DNA of 64,000 nucleotides, taken from positions 1 through 64,000 of the forward strand of contig NZ_BKAG01000013.1 in assembly GCF_007992435.1 (NCBI RefSeq), given 5' to 3'. A model generated the notes under the pieces. It did not search any database, was not told the DNA's origin, and saw only the letters and a list, made by a program, of their open reading frames with translations. The position numbers and the translations under genes are program-made. This document shows positions 17,727-27,890 of this stretch, in pieces (position 1 is the first letter of the stretch; each line of letters opens with the position of its first letter). This DNA is from Prosthecobacter gellanilyticus (GTDB lineage Bacteria > Verrucomicrobiota > Verrucomicrobiia > Verrucomicrobiales > Verrucomicrobiaceae).

Positions 17727-18848
17727 ATGAACTCCTCCGAGACCCACTCCCCCAAGCCACCCCGCCCGCCGGTGCCGGTGGCGGTGGCGGTGGTGGGGCA
17801 GTTTAGCTGGGGGCTGACGACCTTGTTTGTGCTGGCCTCGGCTTGCTGGGCGGTGCTGCCGTACACGGGGCACATGTTTGCGGCGCTGGTGTTTCTGCTG
17901 GCGATCGTGCTGGCGGGCACGCGGTGGAATCGCAGCGCGGTGCTGACGATGGCGGTGGCAAGCGCGCTGGTGTGGAATTTCATTTTTGTGCCGCCGAGGT
18001 TCACGCTGCACATTGAGAGTCCGCAGGACGTGGTGATGTTTGTGATGTTCTTCATCGTGGCGCTGAGCATGGGGCATCTGACGACCCGCTTGCGCGAACG
18101 CGAGGCGGCGCTGGAGCGGCATCATCAGGAGCGCGAGCAGCTCCTGGCGGAGAAGCATCGCGCGGAACTGCTAGCGGAGGCGGAGACGCTGCATCGCACG
18201 CTGCTGGACAGTGTCTCGCATGAGCTGAAGACACCGATCTCCATCATCCGCACGGCGATTGACGGCCTCGGCACCGAGAATCCCTTTGCGCGTGAGATCG
18301 AGACCGCGAACCGGAGGCTGCAGCGGATCGTTGAGAACTTTTTGGAGATCACACGCGTGGAATCCGAAGCCGTGAAACCGCGCCCCGAATGGTGCGAGGC
18401 CACGGATGTGCTGGACCAAGCCACGCGGACACTGAAGCGCGAGCTCGGCGCGCATCCGCTGAAGGTCAGCGGGTTTGCGGATCTGCCGCTGCTGATGCTG
18501 GACAGCCGCCTGCTCGCCCAGGCCGTGAGCAATGTGCTGCACAACGCCACGCTGTATGCGCCGATGGGCACGCCGATTGAGCTCAGCGCCACGCTGGCGG
18601 ACGAGCAACTGGAAGTGCGCGTGCGTGATCATGGCCCTGGTTTGCCCGAGGATGTGGACGACCGCGTGTTTGAGAAATTTTACCGCACTCCTGGTTCGCC
18701 CGCCGGTGGCACGGGCCTGGGCCTGGCCATCTCCCGCGGCCTGATGCGGGCACTGAAGGGCGACATCACCGTGCGAAACCATCCGGAAGGCGGCGCTGAA
18801 TTCACGCTTCACCTGCCGGTCAAAATCCGCCAGTCTCCCGAGCCATGA
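17727..18848 (+). CDS. KdpD-like sensor histidine kinase, shortened
   Basis: A 373-residue kinase matching only the C-terminal half of KdpD. A DUF4118-type four-helix membrane region spans about residues 20-115 (including FVPPRFTLHIESPQDVVMF). It is followed by a coiled linker rich in Glu/Arg/His, the HisKA domain with SHELKTPISII (His near 165), N-box NVLHNATLYAP (near 270) and ATP-lid DHGPGLPED and GGTGLGLAISRGL. The cytoplasmic KdpD and Usp domains that full KdpD carries before the membrane part are absent. The gene overlaps the response regulator by four bases. Probably responds to potassium or envelope state; the signal is inferred from family. Confidence 0.88.
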   Translation: MNSSETHSPKPPRPPVPVAVAVVGQFSWGLTTLFVLASACWAVLPYTGHMFAALVFLLAIVLAGTRWNRSAVLTMAVASALVWNFIFVPPRFTLHIESPQDVVMFVMFFIVALSMGHLTTRLREREAALERHHQEREQLLAEKHRAELLAEAETLHRTLLDSVSHELKTPISIIRTAIDGLGTENPFAREIETANRRLQRIVENFLEITRVESEAVKPRPEWCEATDVLDQATRTLKRELGAHPLKVSGFADLPLLMLDSRLLAQAVSNVLHNATLYAPMGTPIELSATLADEQLEVRVRDHGPGLPEDVDDRVFEKFYRTPGSPAGGTGLGLAISRGLMRALKGDITVRNHPEGGAEFTLHLPVKIRQSPEP

Positions 18849-19510
18849 GCAAAGCCCTGATCATCGATGACGAAACGCAGATGCGCCGGCTGCTGCGCAT
18901 GGTGCTGGAAACTCGCGGGCATGAGGTGTGCGAGGCCGCGGACGGCCAGCTCGGTTTGCAGGAAGCGGCGTTTCATCGTCCAGATGTCGTCTTGTTAGAC
19001 CTCGGGCTGCCGGGGCTGAGCGGCATCGAGGTGCTGAAGCGGCTACGCGAATGGAGTGATGTGCCGGTGCTCATCCTCAGCGTGCGTGACCAGGAAGCCG
19101 TGAAGGTGGAGGCACTGGAAGCCGGGGCCGATGACTATGTCACCAAGCCCTTTGGCACGGCGGAACTGCTGGCGCGGCTGAATGTCATTCAGCGGCGTCG
19201 TTTCACCCGGCAGAGTCCGCAGATCACGGCAGGCGCGCTGGTGCTGGATCTCTTGCATCATGAGGCGACTCTGGAGGATGCGCCTTTAAAGCTCACGCCC
19301 ACGGAGTTTGCGCTGATCAAAGTGCTGGCGGAGCACGCCGGGCGCATCGTCACGCAAAACCAGATCATCCGCCAGGTCTGGGCCGGGCAGAGCAGCGATG
19401 CCAGCGAGGGCCTGCGCGTGCACATCAACCACCTGCGCAAGAAGCTCGGCGAGACCGGGCCGAAGATCGTGAATGAGCCAGGGATCGGGTATCGGCTGGA
19501 GGCGGAGTGA
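18845..19510 (+). CDS. KdpE-like response regulator (OmpR family)
   Basis: A 221-residue regulator with a receiver domain (1-115) and a winged-helix DNA-binding domain (about 125-220). The receiver has the acidic pocket DDE near residue 9, the phospho-acceptor D52 in VVLLDLGLPG and K101 region in YVTKPFG. The winged helix includes LTPTEFALIKVLAEHAGRIV and VHINHLRKKLGE as the recognition helix. It is translationally coupled to the kinase (ATGA overlap). KdpE normally turns on kdpFABC, which is not in this window; the nearby kup gene is a candidate target by position only. Confidence 0.9.
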   Translation: MSKALIIDDETQMRRLLRMVLETRGHEVCEAADGQLGLQEAAFHRPDVVLLDLGLPGLSGIEVLKRLREWSDVPVLILSVRDQEAVKVEALEAGADDYVTKPFGTAELLARLNVIQRRRFTRQSPQITAGALVLDLLHHEATLEDAPLKLTPTEFALIKVLAEHAGRIVTQNQIIRQVWAGQSSDASEGLRVHINHLRKKLGETGPKIVNEPGIGYRLEAE

Positions 19511-19582
19511 TGTGTGGTGGCAGGAAAGATTTTTGAGGGTACCGTGTAACCGCCTGCTGGGTTTGACCAAGAAACAGGAGCC

Positions 19583-22500
19583 ATGCCCCCCCTTTTCTCG
19601 AAAATCGTTCTCTTTCTCGGTCTGACCGTGCCTGCTCTGGCACAGGTCACGACGAGTGGTTTCCAGAACCTGCCGCGCATGGAAGCTCCCGGCACACTGC
19701 TGAGCCATCCCATCACCAACGGCTCCGAGCCGATCGGCCGCACGACTTCCATCAACTATCTGAATGGCTGGATCATCGTGGGCGCGGAACAACCCGGATC
19801 GCGCGGTGGCTCGGACTGGCTGATGCGTGTGTATGACATCAGTGATCCGACGAACCCGATCCGGCGCTATCCTTCGGACTTTGGGCTGCCTGCGAACCAA
19901 TACCCTAACAATTCATGGATCTACGGGAACTACGGCTGGAACGCCCATGGCACGGCTCAGTATGGCAATCTGCTGCTGCCGGATCCCATTCGCGTGAACG
20001 GGTTTGGCGGCATCGTGGAGCGTGGTGGCACGAATGGCATTCCGGACTTGGCGCATCTGCCCGTGTGGTACAATCGCTCAGCTCAAGCAGGACCCTGGAA
20101 TGCGACGCTGCTGTGGTATGACACGGATGACTCGGACATCACCATCAGCCGCTCCTACCTCGGCCAAAACGGCTTTGTCATCAATCGACCGCTCGGCACC
20201 TTTGATCATGTGGGGCCGTATGGCGGCGGCGACTGGCACCCGATGATCTTTGGTGACCTGCTGATCATGGCCCGGAGCGGTGGAGCAGCGAATGACGGCA
20301 TCGTGGTGTATCGGCTGAACTACCTGAACATGGATGACGGCAACGCCGCGAATGATGTGGTGACACCGAGCTATGTCGGATCTCTCAGCGGCGGCTTCCA
20401 GGGCTACTGGCCTAACCTATTTAGCGATGGAACGGGGCTTTTCGTGATCGGCTCGACGACGAACATCCTCATGGGCGCGGACATCACCTCCGCCACGATG
20501 CCAGGTGTCACGCCGAACATTCAAACACTGGCGAGCATGACCGTGCCAGATTTCAGTAATGCGTCTTATCCGGTGTATCAGGACAATTTTGGGTTCATTC
20601 ATAACCGGAAGATCGATATGACCCGCTTCCTGGCGGGCGATGCGAATCCGATTGTGCTTACGCTGAATGAAGCGAATCCGCCGAGGCAGGCCGGTGCCCC
20701 TGCCCTGCCCCAAGGTTCGCTGGTCGGAGTGAACTGCTCGCAGATGTCCCTGCCGCTCGGCAACCTCTGGCTCACAGGTGGTTATCCCATTCCAAATTTC
20801 AACCAGGGCATGGGCGTGTGGGTCCATCAGCAGGCCGCGGACACCACACCACCGCGTGTGAGCTTTCACATCCCGCAGGTGAACCGCACGAACTACTCGC
20901 GGCATGCACCGCTGAGCTTCCTGATTCACGAACATCCGCGCAATGGTGGCCCGCGCAATGGCATCGATTTTACCGTCCGGCCCGTGCAGGCAGGAGACAC
21001 ACTGGGTGCCTTTGTGCCAGGATTCCTCCTGCATGACTTCTCGGGCAACATGACCTTCACGCCGGATGCGAGTCTCGCAGCGGACACGACCTATCAGGTC
21101 GATTTCCATTCCAATCCTGGCCTCGAAATCGGCTTTCGAGATGCGGCGGGAAACTATATCGAACCTTACTCCTATCGATTCTCCACAGGCGGTGGCATCA
21201 ACAGCACTTTGCCGCCAGTTTTCACCAGTCTGACGGCGAGCAACTACCAGCCTGCGCCGAACCAGCAGATCACCGCCACGGCTTCGGCCACGGGCACGGG
21301 ACAGTTGCAGTATCGTTTCAACTTCGATAGCAGTTGGACGACCTGGAGCACGAGCGCCACGGCAAACTTCACTTATACCATTGCGGGCCGCCCGCGCGTG
21401 CTGGCGCAGGTGCAGGATGCGAATGGGAACATCGCCACGAACTCCATGCGGCTGCTGGTGATCACGGCGCTTCCGGGCGGACCTCGTCCGACACAGAGCT
21501 CCACCATGGCGATTGGCGATGATGCAGGTGTGCGCCGTCTTTGGAGTGTGAATCCGGATGCTAACACCGTGACCGTGATCCGTGCGGACACCGGAGAAAA
21601 ACTGCATGAGCATGCCGTGGGTGTGAATCCACGCAGCATCGCGCGAGATGCGAATGGTCGCTACTGGGTCACCTGCCATGGCAGTGATGAGATCCGCGTG
21701 CTGAATGCGGATGGCAGCACGCATGCGACGATCCCGCTGGCGTATGGAGCCGCGCCTTTCGGTGTCGCGCCTTCACCGGATGGGCAGTCGCTCTTTGTCA
21801 CGCTTTATGGTTCGGGGCATCTGCATCGCTACAGCGCGGCGAATCCGGCGGCGGCACCGGTGGTGCGCAGCACATTTACCACGGCACGAGCCATCGCGGT
21901 GAGTGCGGATGGCACACGGGTGCTGGTCACGCGCTTCATCTCACCTGAACTGGAAGCTGAGGTGGCGGAGTTTGCGGGCACTTCGGGGGCGCTGACACTC
22001 ACGCGCACCTTCCGTCTCGCGGCTTCATCGACCATTGACATTGGCGACCGGGCCTCGGGCACGCCTAACTACTTGTCTGGCATCGCAATCTCACCGGATG
22101 GCACACGCGCAGCCATCGTCTCAAAACAGGACAACACACAGCGCGGCACCTTCTTTGGCGTGGGAAACCTCACGCATGAGACCACTTCGCGCGCGGTCAT
22201 TTCCTTGCTGGATCTCGCAAACACTCAGGCCGAGATCCCGCACTCACGACGTGACTTTGACAATAGCGACAGCCCCAGCGCGGTGACCTACACGCCGCTG
22301 GGAGATACCTTGCTCGTCACACTGCAAGGCAACAATCGCGTGGTCGGGCTGGATGCCTTCAGCCTCGCGCCGTTGGTGGAGCAGATCACCACCGGCTCTA
22401 CCTTCACCTCGCCAGCGGTGATCTCGCTGGATGTGGGCACCGGGCTTGCGCCGCAGGGTGTGCTGGTGGATGCGACGAGCCAGCGTGTCTTCACGCAGGA

Positions 22501-25468
22501 CTTCATGGGCCGCAGTATCACGGTGCTAAATGCCGTGCCGTTTCTGGGTCAGAACCAGACCGCGCTGCCGAACCTCGTCACCACGAATGCGGTGAGCAAT
22601 GAACTGCTCAGCACTCAGGTGCTGCAGGGCAAGCGCATCTTCTACAATGCCGCCGATGCGCGCATGAGCGCGGACAGCTACATCTCCTGCGCCACCTGCC
22701 ATGTGGATGGTGGTCACGACGGTCGCGTGTGGGACTTCACCGGTCGTGGTGAAGGTCTTCGCCGCACCACGGATCTGCGCGGTCGCACCGGCATGGGCCA
22801 TGGAGCGGTGCACTGGAGTGGCAACTTTGACGAGATCCAGGATTTCGAACATGACATCCGGGGTCCTTTCGGCGGCACGGGCTTCCTGAATCTCTCGCAG
22901 CAGCAGTTTGCCGCGCAGCATCCGAGTCCGGCGAGCGGCAAGACCGGCCTCAGCGCGGATCTGGATGCGCTGGCGGCCTATGTTTCCTCGCTCACTCCCG
23001 CGCACACACCTCGCAGCCCGGCGCGAAATGCCAATGGCACCTTCACGGCGGCAGCTCTTCGCGGCCAAACCATCTTTGCTTCACAGAACTGTGTCTCCTG
23101 CCATAGCGGACCGTCTTTCACGAACAGCACACTGGTGAATGTGGGCACGCAGTCGACGATCAGCGGGCTGCGGCTCGGACAGACATTGCCAGGCATTGAT
23201 ACCCCGACGTTGCATGGCCTGCATGCCACACGCACCTATCTGCATCATGGCCAGGCGGCGACCTTGGAAGATGTCTTCGGCTATGCCGGAGGCACCTTCC
23301 TGCCGGGCGCTAGTGGACAGTTCTTCGGAACTTCCACAGGACCGATGAGTGATGACAACACCCAGGGCGGAGGCGGTTTCAATCGCGGCATGCTGGCAGG
23401 GGGAGCGGCTTACCTTGGCGGCGCCGAAGGCAGCTCAGGCGTGACCTTCAACAATGTGAACGGAGGCAGCGGTGGCATCGCGAGAGTCGCGATGCGCTAT
23501 GTCCGGCAGTACAATGGCGGCACGGCTTTCCTACGGGTGAATGGAGTGCAGCAGCAACTGACGGTGGAGCGGCAATACCCCGACAACTCCTGGCAGATCA
23601 GCGGCTGGCGCTGGCTGACGGTCAATGTCTCGCTGAATGCAGGGGCGACCAACACGATCGAGGTTGTGAAGGGCAATGGAGATCTCGTGGTGAATGCCCT
23701 GCTGGTCGCGAATGCCCCCCAGCTCACCACCGCGCAGCCGCACAGGTTGGTGCAGGATGTGCTCAACAGCGGTGATCGCAGTGATCTCCTCGCATACCTG
23801 GTGCAGCTCGATGGCCGTGATGCGGCAGGCGTGCCGCTGGCACCTCCGGCAGCGCCTTCACCGCTAGCCCCGAGCATCATCAGCGAGCCCTCCGCGATCA
23901 CGCTCGCCGTGGGGAACACACTGCACTTCACGGTCGCTGTTGGCGGCACGGGTCCTTTTACCTTCCAGTGGAATCGTGGAGCCACGCCGGTGGGCACGAA
24001 CAGTCCTGAACTGACGATTCCCTCCGTGCAGTTGAGCGATGCCGGAACTTACATCTGCACCATCACTAACGGTCAGGGCAGTGTGAGCACCACGGCTGCC
24101 CAGGTCACGGTCAATCCCAGCCTAACCATCACCACGACCACGCTGCCAGCGGCCACGGTCGGTGTGCCTTACCAGGTGAATCTGGCGGCGGTGGGTGGTG
24201 TTTCGGCTCGTACCTGGAGTCTCGAAGGCGGCGTGCTGCCGCCGGGCATCACGCTTTCCGCATCGGGCCTGCTCAGCGGCAGTTCCGTGGCTCCCGCGCT
24301 GTCCGGCCTCATTCTTCGGGTCACAGACACCTCAGGCACGGACACACAGGTGCTGACGCTGGATGTCCAGCCGGTCGCAGGTTTCGTGAGCGATCCCGAT
24401 CTGATCCTGCACTACACCTTTGATGAAGGCGGCGGCACGCAGGTCTGGGACAGCGCCACTGCCGGCAACAACCACGCCACTACAGTAACGGGTGCGCATT
24501 GGGTCAGCAGCGGCCGCTTTGGCGGAGCCTATGGTCCCAGCGATGCCAGCAACGTGATCAACCGCTTCTTCCCGGCCAACCAGGGCGATTTGAATTTCAC
24601 ACCCCGTGGTGATGCCTTTACCATCTCCGTCTGGGTCCGCACCACGGGTGCTGGCGGTTATCGCATGGTCCTTGGCAAGGACGACGGTATCGTCAGCGGC
24701 TATGCCCAGATCCGCATGGGCACGGCGGGCTCCATGGGCATCCTGCAGGGCATTACGGGCGGCCAGTTCAGCGCCCAGTTGGGCATCTCCCCCGCTGTCA
24801 ATGACGGCCAATGGCACCTGCTGACCCTGGTGAACGAGAATGTCTCAGGCACCTGGCGCAGCCGGTTTTACTACGATGGCGGTGTTCAGTTCACCCAGTT
24901 CAATACCGGTCCCGGGAGCACCCACCCCGGCCTGCTGCGGGTAGGAGATACCACCCTGGGCGGGAATCCCTGGCTGGGCCAGATCGATGACCTGCGCATC
25001 TACCGCCGAGCCCTGTCCGCCGCCGAGGTCACTGGTCTTTACACGGCTCCAGACGTGCAAAGCTTCTCCCACTGGCTGACCACGAATCTCACCCCCGCCC
25101 AGCAGGCTGATCCCCAGCTCAATGGCCCCGGCCATGATGCTAATGGCAATGGCGTGCCCAATGCGGTCGAGTTTGCCCTGGGCAGCGCCGCCATGACGCC
25201 CCTCAGCCTCCAGCTCAGCGGACCTCCGGGAAACCAGACCGCGCACCTCTCATTAACTCGCAACAGCCTCGCCCGCGGGCTGACGCTGATCGTGGAATCC
25301 ACCACGGATTTTGGCACCTGGACACCCCTGGCGACGAGCATCAATGGCACGGTGCCGACGGGCCCGGCCGTGATCAACGAAGGGGCAGGCATCATCCGGA
25401 CGCTCAATGTGCAGTCACCGGCAGGGGTTTTGCCCACTTTTTACCGCCTGCGTGTGCTGGTTCCGTGA
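19583..25468 (+). CDS. Giant secreted di-haem peroxidase-like multidomain protein
   Basis: A 1961-residue exported protein with a signal peptide (about 1-20, ending ALA-Q) and a CAGGAG ribosome site. Order of domains: an unassigned beta-rich region (about 30-410); an Ig-like stretch from DTTPPRVSF; a YncE-like beta-propeller (about 650-1000, NPDANTVTVI, SPDGQSLFVT). Two cytochrome c motifs follow, CATCH (C1036-H1040) and CVSCH (C1170-H1174), arranged as in the MauG/CcpA di-haem peroxidase family. A carbohydrate-binding-like module (about 1275-1385) and an Ig domain (about 1430-1510, SDAGTYICTITNG) come next, then a putative-Ig domain, LamG (about 1600-1815) and a DANGNGVPNAVEFALG tail. Probably surface or extracellular oxidoreductase bound to polysaccharide or cell wall; substrate unknown. 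Confidence 0.85.
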   Translation: MPPLFSKIVLFLGLTVPALAQVTTSGFQNLPRMEAPGTLLSHPITNGSEPIGRTTSINYLNGWIIVGAEQPGSRGGSDWLMRVYDISDPTNPIRRYPSDFGLPANQYPNNSWIYGNYGWNAHGTAQYGNLLLPDPIRVNGFGGIVERGGTNGIPDLAHLPVWYNRSAQAGPWNATLLWYDTDDSDITISRSYLGQNGFVINRPLGTFDHVGPYGGGDWHPMIFGDLLIMARSGGAANDGIVVYRLNYLNMDDGNAANDVVTPSYVGSLSGGFQGYWPNLFSDGTGLFVIGSTTNILMGADITSATMPGVTPNIQTLASMTVPDFSNASYPVYQDNFGFIHNRKIDMTRFLAGDANPIVLTLNEANPPRQAGAPALPQGSLVGVNCSQMSLPLGNLWLTGGYPIPNFNQGMGVWVHQQAADTTPPRVSFHIPQVNRTNYSRHAPLSFLIHEHPRNGGPRNGIDFTVRPVQAGDTLGAFVPGFLLHDFSGNMTFTPDASLAADTTYQVDFHSNPGLEIGFRDAAGNYIEPYSYRFSTGGGINSTLPPVFTSLTASNYQPAPNQQITATASATGTGQLQYRFNFDSSWTTWSTSATANFTYTIAGRPRVLAQVQDANGNIATNSMRLLVITALPGGPRPTQSSTMAIGDDAGVRRLWSVNPDANTVTVIRADTGEKLHEHAVGVNPRSIARDANGRYWVTCHGSDEIRVLNADGSTHATIPLAYGAAPFGVAPSPDGQSLFVTLYGSGHLHRYSAANPAAAPVVRSTFTTARAIAVSADGTRVLVTRFISPELEAEVAEFAGTSGALTLTRTFRLAASSTIDIGDRASGTPNYLSGIAISPDGTRAAIVSKQDNTQRGTFFGVGNLTHETTSRAVISLLDLANTQAEIPHSRRDFDNSDSPSAVTYTPLGDTLLVTLQGNNRVVGLDAFSLAPLVEQITTGSTFTSPAVISLDVGTGLAPQGVLVDATSQRVFTQDFMGRSITVLNAVPFLGQNQTALPNLVTTNAVSNELLSTQVLQGKRIFYNAADARMSADSYISCATCHVDGGHDGRVWDFTGRGEGLRRTTDLRGRTGMGHGAVHWSGNFDEIQDFEHDIRGPFGGTGFLNLSQQQFAAQHPSPASGKTGLSADLDALAAYVSSLTPAHTPRSPARNANGTFTAAALRGQTIFASQNCVSCHSGPSFTNSTLVNVGTQSTISGLRLGQTLPGIDTPTLHGLHATRTYLHHGQAATLEDVFGYAGGTFLPGASGQFFGTSTGPMSDDNTQGGGGFNRGMLAGGAAYLGGAEGSSGVTFNNVNGGSGGIARVAMRYVRQYNGGTAFLRVNGVQQQLTVERQYPDNSWQISGWRWLTVNVSLNAGATNTIEVVKGNGDLVVNALLVANAPQLTTAQPHRLVQDVLNSGDRSDLLAYLVQLDGRDAAGVPLAPPAAPSPLAPSIISEPSAITLAVGNTLHFTVAVGGTGPFTFQWNRGATPVGTNSPELTIPSVQLSDAGTYICTITNGQGSVSTTAAQVTVNPSLTITTTTLPAATVGVPYQVNLAAVGGVSARTWSLEGGVLPPGITLSASGLLSGSSVAPALSGLILRVTDTSGTDTQVLTLDVQPVAGFVSDPDLILHYTFDEGGGTQVWDSATAGNNHATTVTGAHWVSSGRFGGAYGPSDASNVINRFFPANQGDLNFTPRGDAFTISVWVRTTGAGGYRMVLGKDDGIVSGYAQIRMGTAGSMGILQGITGGQFSAQLGISPAVNDGQWHLLTLVNENVSGTWRSRFYYDGGVQFTQFNTGPGSTHPGLLRVGDTTLGGNPWLGQIDDLRIYRRALSAAEVTGLYTAPDVQSFSHWLTTNLTPAQQADPQLNGPGHDANGNGVPNAVEFALGSAAMTPLSLQLSGPPGNQTAHLSLTRNSLARGLTLIVESTTDFGTWTPLATSINGTVPTGPAVINEGAGIIRTLNVQSPAGVLPTFYRLRVLVP

Positions 25469-25546
25469 GGGCTGGCTAAAATCTTTCCATCGACGACTTT
25501 AGTTTTGACATCCAAAGTGCGATTCGACATCCTCGCCCCGCTTTTT

Positions 25547-26227
25547 ATGAAAAAATACCTCGCTCTCGCGGCCCTCCCACTTTTCGCCATTTCTTGCTCC
25601 TCGACTCCACGTCCCCTGAAGTATTCTGACATCCCTGAACGTCCGTCCCAGCAGTTCTCTGAGGATGGCACGGATCTCACAAACCGTGGACTCGGCTACC
25701 CAGTGCGCGGCGTGGGCCGTGGTGCCGAAACCTCCATCGACATCGTGGAAGACACCTCTGACTATGGCACTGGCGTCACCACCCGCTTCGCTCGTGACGG
25801 TTCGAACATCATTTTCAAATCCGCCAACCGCGGCACGAACGTGGTCCGCAAGGAAGCCACCCGTCTGGCTGAAGTCGTTTATGATGTGAATGACAGCGGC
25901 ACGCAGTTCATCCATGACGAAACCATCGACAACACGAACTGGGTTCTGAACGGCTATGAGCGCACCATGTATTCCGGCGGCACCGTCGTTTGCGGCGTGA
26001 TGACCACCTACGGCAACATCTGGGACAGCGCCACACGCGGTCTCTTCGGCGGCCTGCTCCGCTGCACCGTGCGTGACACCAAGCCTTACATGGTCGGCAG
26101 CCTGAATGACACCATCGTGGACAACACGATGCCTGGCCACGGCTGGCGCAAGCGTCTTCCAGACCTTTCCGCCTATCAGATGGTGGAGCAGACCAGCGCC
26201 AAGGAAGTCTACACCGGCTCCAAGTAA
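25547..26227 (+). CDS. Hypothetical lipoprotein
   Basis: A 226-residue protein with a lipoprotein signal: MKKYLALAALPLFAIS followed by C17 (lipobox AISC) and SSTP, so it is expected to be lipid-anchored in the envelope. The mature part is polar, with no recognised domain. It alternates short hydrophobic strands and Asn/Asp/Thr-rich loops (DRASN, DDSGTQFIHDETIDN type). The start at 25547 is set by the signal peptide; 14 more codons are open upstream. A strong terminator follows. It is probably transcribed alone. Function not assigned. Confidence 0.78.
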   Translation: MKKYLALAALPLFAISCSSTPRPLKYSDIPERPSQQFSEDGTDLTNRGLGYPVRGVGRGAETSIDIVEDTSDYGTGVTTRFARDGSNIIFKSANRGTNVVRKEATRLAEVVYDVNDSGTQFIHDETIDNTNWVLNGYERTMYSGGTVVCGVMTTYGNIWDSATRGLFGGLLRCTVRDTKPYMVGSLNDTIVDNTMPGHGWRKRLPDLSAYQMVEQTSAKEVYTGSK

Positions 26228-26252
26228 GCTGAACGGTCTAGTTTAAACTTTG

Positions 26253-26283
26253 AAGGCGGCTCCAGATGGAGCCGCCTTTTTTG
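26253..26283 (+). terminator. Rho-independent terminator of the lipoprotein gene
   Basis: GGCGGCTCC (26255-26263) pairs with GGAGCCGCC (26268-26276) around AGAT and is followed by six T. It lies 25 bases beyond the stop codon. Confidence 0.92.
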
Positions 26284-26410
26284 TTAGCAGGCGGGAACTT
26301 CAATGAGGCGAACGAAAGGACTAAAAGGACAGCAAGGGACGCGTAGCAGCTCCCTAAAGGACAATGCTCAACTGGGAACGGCGAACGGAGAACCGTGAAC
26401 TGTTTTTGAT

Positions 26411-27646
26411 TTACAGCCTTTCGCCGGGACCGAGGCGGCGGCGGGTCTCATCATCACTGCCACGTGCGCGGACGGTGATGAAGGCGCTGGCACTGAGGAT
26501 GGCGGCGCCACACCAGATACTAAGGGTTTGAAAACTCATCACCTGCAGAGCGGCGAATGCCAGCGGAGGTGCCAGGAGTCCGCGCGCCCCGGTGAGAAAG
26601 GAGTGCACGCTCATGTATTCAGCCACCGCATGCTTGGGGGCCAGCTTGGTGACCCAGAGTCCCCAGGTCACATTCCCACCGGCATTCGCCAAGCCCCAGA
26701 GGCCCATGCCGAGACACCAGGTGAAGTGACTTTTCCCCAGGAAGAAAATGAGGATGGCGACGGCAAAGATGACATTGAGAATGGAACGGACGGTGAAGAG
26801 CCCCACGCGATCATAGATGAGGCCCCAGGGATAAGAGCTCACCATGCGGAAGGCCACCGGCACCACGCCGGTGATCCAGGCCACCTCACGCTCCGGCAGA
26901 TTGATGCCGTGCTTGGGATTGGCCAGATACTCCACAAACAAACTGGCGGCGATGAGATTACCGATGCCCATCATCATCCAGGAGATCAGCAAGGTGCGAA
27001 AGTCGCGGTCAATCCGCACCCAGCGCAAGGCTGACCACAGGCGGGTGTCACCATTTTCCGTGTTGTCCCAGGCAATGGCGGGAAGGCCATAGGTCCACGA
27101 CCCCGAAATGAAGCCGCTCGCGGCAAAGCACCAGAGAAGCCAGGTGTAGTTGGAGATGTCCCGGTCTAACAACCAGGCGCCAAAGAATCCAAAAGCCACG
27201 GCGGCCGCAGAACGCGTGACACCTGTGATGGAATAAAGTTTGCCACGCTGTGCTTCCGGGTAGTTCAGCCGGTAGATCTGTGTCATCAGCGGGATCTGCA
27301 TGGAGAAGCAGAAGAGCCCGAAGCTGAGGCCTAGAATGAAGACCCATGGCTCATGGGGAAACAAAGCCGCCAAGGCCATGCAGGCACCGCCGAGCATCTG
27401 CACCTTCGCCGCCGTGCGGGCGATGGTGCTGCGGGCGCGCAGCAGCAGAGGCGCGACGAACAAACTGGTGATCAAGCCGCCGCTGGTGGCACTGAGAAAG
27501 ATGGACTTCTCCACGTGCCCGAGATGAAACACGCGCACCGCCACAAGCATGCCAAAGGTGGATGACATGGCATCCAGCACACCTGCGGGTAGCGACCGCC
27601 ACAATTCATTGTGGAAGGTACGGCGAGTGGCTTGCTCAGGCAGCAT
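26411..27646 (-). CDS. Major facilitator superfamily transporter
   Basis: A 411-residue inner-membrane protein with about twelve hydrophobic helices in two halves and a basic central loop (near residues 200-215), the layout of an MFS transporter. A motif-A-like loop, SYPWGLIYDRVGLFTVRS, follows the seventh-eighth helix. It begins MLPEQATRRTFHNELWRSLPAGVLDAMSSTFGM and ends in a basic tail. No substrate-specific motif was recognised, and the neighbours (a lipoprotein gene and a secretin cluster) give no clue to the substrate. It is convergent with the lipoprotein gene. Efflux or permease function is inferred from the superfamily only. Confidence 0.85.
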   Translation of the reverse strand: MLPEQATRRTFHNELWRSLPAGVLDAMSSTFGMLVAVRVFHLGHVEKSIFLSATSGGLITSLFVAPLLLRARSTIARTAAKVQMLGGACMALAALFPHEPWVFILGLSFGLFCFSMQIPLMTQIYRLNYPEAQRGKLYSITGVTRSAAAVAFGFFGAWLLDRDISNYTWLLWCFAASGFISGSWTYGLPAIAWDNTENGDTRLWSALRWVRIDRDFRTLLISWMMMGIGNLIAASLFVEYLANPKHGINLPEREVAWITGVVPVAFRMVSSYPWGLIYDRVGLFTVRSILNVIFAVAILIFFLGKSHFTWCLGMGLWGLANAGGNVTWGLWVTKLAPKHAVAEYMSVHSFLTGARGLLAPPLAFAALQVMSFQTLSIWCGAAILSASAFITVRARGSDDETRRRLGPGERL

Positions 27647-27890
27647 GAAGGGAGGCCCAGGACGGCAGGTTGGAAGCCTCAGGCTTCGTCATGGTCCGCC
27701 AGAGAGTCAAGGAAGGTCGCATGCGTCCCGCGCCTCGTAAGAAGACCTCCTGGAAGGACTGAAGAGACGAGGCGTTTCAGAAATGTCGTTTAGAGATTGT
27801 TGAACTTGAATCACTCAGGCGCTGTCTCCCGCCTTGCACTTAGGGCTGAGTCCTCTAGTATCGCGCCCCTTACTTCCAAAAATCTCTCGC

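Noticed and set aside
20417-21724. 435-codon frame opposite the giant peroxidase-like gene
   Set aside because: Antisense composition and no domain; the plus-strand gene has conserved haem motifs, propeller repeats and a signal peptide.
27673-27687. GAAGCC-TCA-GGCTTC hairpin
   Set aside because: Too short and isolated to support a terminator or repeat call.
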